Origin: Paenibacillus vini
GTDB taxonomy: Bacteria; Bacillota; Bacilli; Paenibacillales; Paenibacillaceae
Assembly (NCBI RefSeq): GCF_018403325.1
Contig: NZ_BOSL01000002.1
Span: 248,001 to 312,000 of the forward strand
Direction: 5' to 3'
Length of the DNA: 64,000 nucleotides
The notes beneath the pieces are model-generated. The model had not been told where the DNA came from and made no database searches. It worked only from the letters and a program-made list of their open reading frames with translations. Below, one piece after another: positions 59,734 through 64,000 of this stretch; positions within the stretch are counted from its first letter, which is position 1, and every line of letters starts with the position of its first letter. The position numbers and the translations under genes are program-made.

Positions 59734-61494
59734 TTGAGTAAGCGTTCTATAAATGGAACAGATTTTACCGCCATGGTACTGGCCGGGGCGGATCGGCTTG
59801 GACAGCATGCCGAGCATGTCAACTCGCTGAACGTGTTTCCGGTTCCCGACGGGGATACTGGAACCAACATGAATTTGACGATGACAGCCGGCGTAACCGA
59901 GCTGAAGAACAACGGAGCGGGAGGCGTTGGCAGCCGGGCGGGCGTTTTGTCCAAGGGGCTGCTGATGGGCGCGCGGGGGAACTCCGGGGTTATTTTGTCC
60001 CAGTTGTTCCGTGGATTCGGCCGTTATGCCGCATCGTACGAAGAACTGAATACGGTTCATTTCGCGGCCGCTCTGCAAAGCGGGGTGGATACCGCTTATA
60101 AAGCGGTTGTAAAGCCCGTGGAGGGAACGATCCTTACGGTGGCGAAGGAAGCTGCCAAGCATGCCGTCTTTTATGCCAGACGGACTACGGATATTACGGA
60201 ACTTATGACCGAAGTGTTGGCCAAAGCTAAAGAAGCCCTTGCCAATACCCCGGAGCTTTTGCCTGTTTTGAAGCAAGTCGGCGTTGTAGACTCCGGCGGC
60301 CAGGGACTGGTTTATATTTATGAAGGCTTTTTGGAACAGTTGACGGGCAAAGTGCCGACTTACGTGCCGGCTCAAGCAACCGCTACCGTTCGTGCGTCTC
60401 AAGTGCCCCATCCGGCGTTCGACGCTGCTCACCCTATTTCGGCCCAGGCGAAGCTGGAAACCGAAGATATCGAGTTCTTGTATGATATGGAATTTTTTAT
60501 TAATCGCAAACTGGGCGCAGGCCCAAGTTCGGTATTTGATGAGGATCAATTCCGGAAAGCGCTGTCAATTAATGGAGATTCCATTATTGTAATAGCGGAT
60601 GATGAAGTTATTAAAGTGCATGTCCACTCCAAGGCGCCCGGCGAGGTTCTGAACCTTGCGCTGCGTTATGGAGAAATTACGCAAATTCATATTTTAAATA
60701 TGCGCGAGCAGCACCGTGATCTCTTGACTACCGGTATGGATGCGGCTCCGATGCCTGAACTGTTTGCCGAGATTCCGGCGGAACCGGTTCGCTCGCTTGA
60801 TCCGGCATCGCTTCCGGCCGATGAGATGGCTTCTTACGGATTTATCGCCGTGGCCTCGGGCCAAGGAATTTCGGATATCTTCAAGAGCCTTGGCGTTGAT
60901 GTCGTATTGTCCGGCGGACAGACGATGAACCCGAGCACGGAGGATTTTGTAAAGGCGATTCATTCGATTTCGGCCCAGCATATTTTCGTGCTTCCGAACA
61001 ACTCGAACATCGTACTCGCCGCTCAGCAGGCCCGCGACCTTCTTGAAGGAGAGCGCAGCGTGACCGTTATTCCAAGCAAGAGCATTCCGCAAGGGATTGC
61101 CGCGGCCTTCGCCTTCCAGGAAGATGAAAGTGCCGAGAGCAATACGGATAACATGTTGAATGCTGTTCAGCACGTGAAGACCGGACAAGTTACATATGCC
61201 GTCCGCGACACGGTGTTTGACGATCTGGAGATCACGGCCGGGCATTACATCGGAATCGCGGATTCCAAAATTGTAAGCACGGAAGAAGGACTGCTGGAGA
61301 CGAGCAAGGAATTGCTGACCAAAATGCTTGACGGCGGCGACGAGATCATTACGATCCTGGTTGGCGAAGAAGCAGCATCCGACACCACAGAATCGCTCGC
61401 AGCCTGGATTCATGAGGTATATCCTGACGCTGAAGTGGAAATTCACGACGGCGGCCAGCCGATTTATTATTATTTGTTTTCGGTTGAATCCTAA
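59734..61494 (+). CDS. fakA: Fatty acid kinase ATP-binding subunit (FakA / YloV)
   Basis: Cytoplasmic kinase subunit of 586 residues that phosphorylates fatty acids bound by FakB (DegV) proteins, feeding phospholipid synthesis. The N-terminal DhaL domain (about 10-210) has GDTGTNMNL with the Mg/ATP aspartates and ARGNSGVILSQ. The C-terminal two-thirds carries the FakA middle and DegV-like parts (GGQTMNPSTEDF, PNNSNI). Start TTG 59734 is preceded by AAGGGG. It is a little longer than the B. subtilis protein. The DegV gene downstream is its likely partner. Confidence 0.95.
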   Translation: MSKRSINGTDFTAMVLAGADRLGQHAEHVNSLNVFPVPDGDTGTNMNLTMTAGVTELKNNGAGGVGSRAGVLSKGLLMGARGNSGVILSQLFRGFGRYAASYEELNTVHFAAALQSGVDTAYKAVVKPVEGTILTVAKEAAKHAVFYARRTTDITELMTEVLAKAKEALANTPELLPVLKQVGVVDSGGQGLVYIYEGFLEQLTGKVPTYVPAQATATVRASQVPHPAFDAAHPISAQAKLETEDIEFLYDMEFFINRKLGAGPSSVFDEDQFRKALSINGDSIIVIADDEVIKVHVHSKAPGEVLNLALRYGEITQIHILNMREQHRDLLTTGMDAAPMPELFAEIPAEPVRSLDPASLPADEMASYGFIAVASGQGISDIFKSLGVDVVLSGGQTMNPSTEDFVKAIHSISAQHIFVLPNNSNIVLAAQQARDLLEGERSVTVIPSKSIPQGIAAAFAFQEDESAESNTDNMLNAVQHVKTGQVTYAVRDTVFDDLEITAGHYIGIADSKIVSTEEGLLETSKELLTKMLDGGDEIITILVGEEAASDTTESLAAWIHEVYPDAEVEIHDGGQPIYYYLFSVES

Positions 61495-61533
61495 AGATCT
61501 AAGGAGTCCTTGAAAAAGGGCGGAGGAGAAAGG

Positions 61534-62415
61534 ATGGGGATCTCTTTGAAGCAGGCTGTTATCGTGGCCGACAGTACGGCTGATGTTCCTAAGGCAATGG
61601 TTGAGGAATATGGAATTCATATCGTACCTATGCGGCTTTCATTTGGTGAGGAATCTTTTGTGGAAGGCATCGACATTACTGTCGAGGAGTTTTATGACAA
61701 ACTGACCAAATCCAACGAGCTGCCGACGACTTCACAAACCTCTCCATCCCAGTATGTTGAGGTATACAGAAATCTGATGCAGAAGCACCCAGGGGCACCT
61801 ATTATTTCGATTCATATTTCCTCCGGCATGAGCGGAACGTATCAGTCGGCTTTGCTTGCGAAGAGTATGATTGAGGAAGAAGACGGGGTGGATGCCGATA
61901 TTACGGTAATCGACTCCCTGTGCGCTACTTACGGGTTTGGCCTGCAAGTCGTTTTAGCTGCCAGATTGGCTAAGCAAGGCATGTCCCCGGCTGAAATCAA
62001 AGCTGAAGTGGAGCGGGTCGGCAAAGAACGCAAGCTCTATTTCCTGGTGGATGTCTTGGAATATTTGCAAAAAGGCGGCCGGATCAGAAAATCCGCCGCG
62101 ATTGTCGGCTCCCTGCTGAATATCAAGCCGATTCTGTCGGTGGATCAGGAGGGCAGCATCTACCCGGTCGATAAGGTGAGAGGCCAGAAGAAGGCCGTTT
62201 CCAAAGTAATCGAATTGTTCATAAACGATTTGGGGGATCAAAAAGATTTGAACATCGCGGTTTGCGACGCCGTCAATCCGGAGGGCGCCGAGGAAATGAT
62301 TCGCCTGATGTCGGAGCACTTCACTTTGCATGAGGTGGTTCGCACCAGCATTGGAGCCGTTGTCGGCACCCATGTGGGACCAGGCACCGTGGCCGTTTTC
62401 GTTTGGCCAGCCTAA
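61534..62415 (+). CDS. DegV-family fatty-acid-binding protein (FakB-like)
   Basis: A 293-residue DegV protein that should bind a fatty acid and present it to FakA. The conserved pieces are VIVADSTADVP, TSQTSPSQY with the Thr/Ser that contacts the carboxylate, SIHISSGMSGTYQSA, VDVLEYLQKGGRI and the late THVGPGTVAVF. In B. subtilis sdaAB-sdaAA occupy the corresponding place, so this neighbour is different here. ATG 61534 is favoured by GGAGGAGA; TTG 61510 is an alternative. The neighbouring position next to fakA fits a functional pair. Confidence 0.93.
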   Translation: MGISLKQAVIVADSTADVPKAMVEEYGIHIVPMRLSFGEESFVEGIDITVEEFYDKLTKSNELPTTSQTSPSQYVEVYRNLMQKHPGAPIISIHISSGMSGTYQSALLAKSMIEEEDGVDADITVIDSLCATYGFGLQVVLAARLAKQGMSPAEIKAEVERVGKERKLYFLVDVLEYLQKGGRIRKSAAIVGSLLNIKPILSVDQEGSIYPVDKVRGQKKAVSKVIELFINDLGDQKDLNIAVCDAVNPEGAEEMIRLMSEHFTLHEVVRTSIGAVVGTHVGPGTVAVFVWPA

Positions 62416-62485
62416 AAGTTCGATGGAACCCATCAGGTTGTGGCGGGAAATACATCATCGGGCGCTTTAAAGTGAGGGATCAAAC

Positions 62486-64000
62486 GTGGATTTAAACGAA
62501 ATCCCGGTAAGGCAAGTCAGCGGCGTGAGCGCTCTTAAAGCAGGAGAGCTTCACGCCTTTGGCGTCTTTACGGTAAATGATTTAATTGAATATTATCCGT
62601 TTCGTTACGAGGATTACCGGCTTCGCTCTCTGACGGAAGCCAAGGACGGTGACAAGATCACGGTCCAGGCTAAAATTATGGGCGTTCCCGTGCTGCAGCG
62701 GTACGGCAAGAAGTCGAGACTGACCTGTAAAATGGTTGCCGAGGATTGGATGTTTACGGCGACCTGGTTTAACCGCCACTTTTTGCGGGAGGAATTGACG
62801 GCGGGGCGTGAAATTATTCTAACGGGAAAATGGGATATGCGGCGTAGCCAATTGACTGTGTCGGACTCGGAGTTTCCCGACAAAGGGACGCTGCGCAGCG
62901 GCAGCCTGCAGCCTGTCTACTCCGTGGGCGGCAAGATCACGCAGGCCTGGATTCGCAAGACGATCGGACAGGCATTGACGCAGTACGGGGAGATGATTCC
63001 GGAGAATCTGCCTTCGGAATTGCTTCGGCAGTATGATCTGATGCCGCGCCGGCGGGCGATTCAACGCATTCATCAGCCGCAGGACAGCGAGGAAGGGCAG
63101 CTAGCCCGCCGCCGGATGGTGTATGAGGAGCTGTTTTTGTTCCAGCTCAAGCTGCAGGCGTACCGGGCGATGAATCATGAACGGATGGACGGCGTACGGC
63201 ACGAGGTCGAGAATGCGACGGTGCGCGAATTCGTGCGCAGCCTTCCGTTTGAGCTGACGGATGCGCAGAAGAAGGTGGAGCTGGAGATATTGCAGGACAT
63301 GCGTTCTCCTTATTGCATGAACCGGCTGCTGCAGGGCGACGTCGGCTCCGGCAAGACAGTCATCGCTGCTATCGCCTTGTTCGCCGCGGTTAAATCCGGG
63401 CACCAAGGCGCGTTCATGGTGCCGACCGAAATTTTGGCCGAGCAGCATGTCCGATCGCTGACCAAGCTGTTTGAGCCGTTCGGCATTACGGTCGGTTTGC
63501 TTACAGGCAGCGTGACCGGACGGCGGCGCAAGGATCTGCTGGCCTCGCTGCAGATGGGGATGACCGATATCATCGTCGGCACCCATGCGTTGATCCAGGA
63601 AGATGTCTTTTTCCGCTCGCTTAGCTTAGTCGTTACGGACGAGCAGCATCGCTTCGGGGTGAATCAGCGCAGCGTGTTGCGCCGCAAAGGATTTAATCCC
63701 GATGTGCTGACGATGACGGCGACGCCGATTCCGCGGACGCTCGCCATCACGGCCTTCGGGGATATGGATGTTTCAACGCTCTCGGAGCGGCCGAAAGGCA
63801 GGAAGCCGATTTCGACCTATTGGGTCAAGCACGGGATGATGGACCGGGTCCTCGGCTTCATTTCCCGCGAAATCTTGCTCGGACGACAAGCGTATCTGAT
63901 CTGTCCGCTGATCGAAGAGTCGGACAAGCTCGATGTGCAAAATGCAATCGACCTGTATGTGGGAATGCAGCAGGCTTTCCCGGATTTCAAGGTCGGCCTG
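62486..64000 (+). CDS. recG: ATP-dependent DNA helicase RecG, 3'-truncated by window edge
   Basis: The first 505 codons of the fork-remodelling helicase RecG. The wedge domain (about 1-150) recognises branched DNA. The helicase core has Walker A GDVGSGKT, TDEQHRFGV and TATPIPRTLA. GTG 62486 follows GAGGG at a good distance and matches the family start. The frame is open to the last base; the remaining C-terminal part lies outside. It ends the yloA-recG string known from Bacillus. Confidence 0.97.
   Translation, partial: MDLNEIPVRQVSGVSALKAGELHAFGVFTVNDLIEYYPFRYEDYRLRSLTEAKDGDKITVQAKIMGVPVLQRYGKKSRLTCKMVAEDWMFTATWFNRHFLREELTAGREIILTGKWDMRRSQLTVSDSEFPDKGTLRSGSLQPVYSVGGKITQAWIRKTIGQALTQYGEMIPENLPSELLRQYDLMPRRRAIQRIHQPQDSEEGQLARRRMVYEELFLFQLKLQAYRAMNHERMDGVRHEVENATVREFVRSLPFELTDAQKKVELEILQDMRSPYCMNRLLQGDVGSGKTVIAAIALFAAVKSGHQGAFMVPTEILAEQHVRSLTKLFEPFGITVGLLTGSVTGRRRKDLLASLQMGMTDIIVGTHALIQEDVFFRSLSLVVTDEQHRFGVNQRSVLRRKGFNPDVLTMTATPIPRTLAITAFGDMDVSTLSERPKGRKPISTYWVKHGMMDRVLGFISREILLGRQAYLICPLIEESDKLDVQNAIDLYVGMQQAFPDFKVGL

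Noticed and set aside
1-64000. tRNA, rRNA genes, insertion sequences or prophage genes
   Set aside because: Reading both strands gave no cloverleaf, rRNA core, transposase or phage structural gene; the repeats seen have no mobility gene.

Overview
The window looks like a chromosomal segment of an endospore-forming, low-to-mid GC Bacillota, most likely Paenibacillus or a close relative. The evidence is spoVM, a YesM/YesN-type sensor and AraC regulator beside an LplC-type permease and lipoprotein, a T-box in front of tyrS, copper-amine-oxidase-type stalk domains, a DUF5704-like giant secreted protein, and two conserved gene strings known from Bacillus subtilis. I see no tRNA, rRNA, insertion sequence, prophage or CRISPR array.

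Layout. 1-6900: end of a carbohydrate uptake locus (permease, solute-binding lipoprotein, two-component system, GH29 fucosidase). 6926-13073: a class A penicillin-binding protein divergent from T-box-controlled tyrS, which converges on rpsD. 13074-18097: a GAF-GGDEF diguanylate cyclase, a lipoprotein of unknown function, an M29 aminopeptidase, an HPr-like protein that has lost the active-site histidine, and ylaN. 18113-30477: a cation/proton exchanger, an Asp23 protein, ftsW and yugN, an M20 amidohydrolase, a CBS protein, an XPB-type helicase with its partner, ylbF-ylbG, an unrecognised protein, a LysR regulator and a PHP phosphoesterase.

30485-64000 follows the B. subtilis yloA-to-recG string: rqcH, yloB, yloC, remA, gmk, rpoZ, coaBC, priA, def, fmt, rsmB, rlmN, prpC, prkC, rsgA, rpe, spoVM, rpmB, yloU, fakA and recG, with a degV/fakB gene between fakA and recG. 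Three insertions break it. dapF, a 1-kb repeat-filled non-coding stretch and a yitJ-type methionine/folate gene lie between yloB and yloC. A cluster of ATTGGATATTTCCAAT palindromes lies between priA and def. A two-gene secreted-protein module lies between rsmB and rlmN.

Most of the window is housekeeping: translation and its quality control (tyrS, rpsD, def, fmt, rsmB, rlmN, rsgA, rpmB, rqcH), replication restart and repair (priA, recG, XPB), wall synthesis and its signalling (PBP, ftsW, prpC/prkC, dapF), and lipid precursor activation (fakA with its probable FakB). The features that seem least explained are the compositionally mosaic secreted pair at 48.5-52.8 kb, the histidine-less HPr homologue, the two degenerate repeat clusters, and the XPB helicase pair. 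No single undescribed system is proved by the sequence alone.
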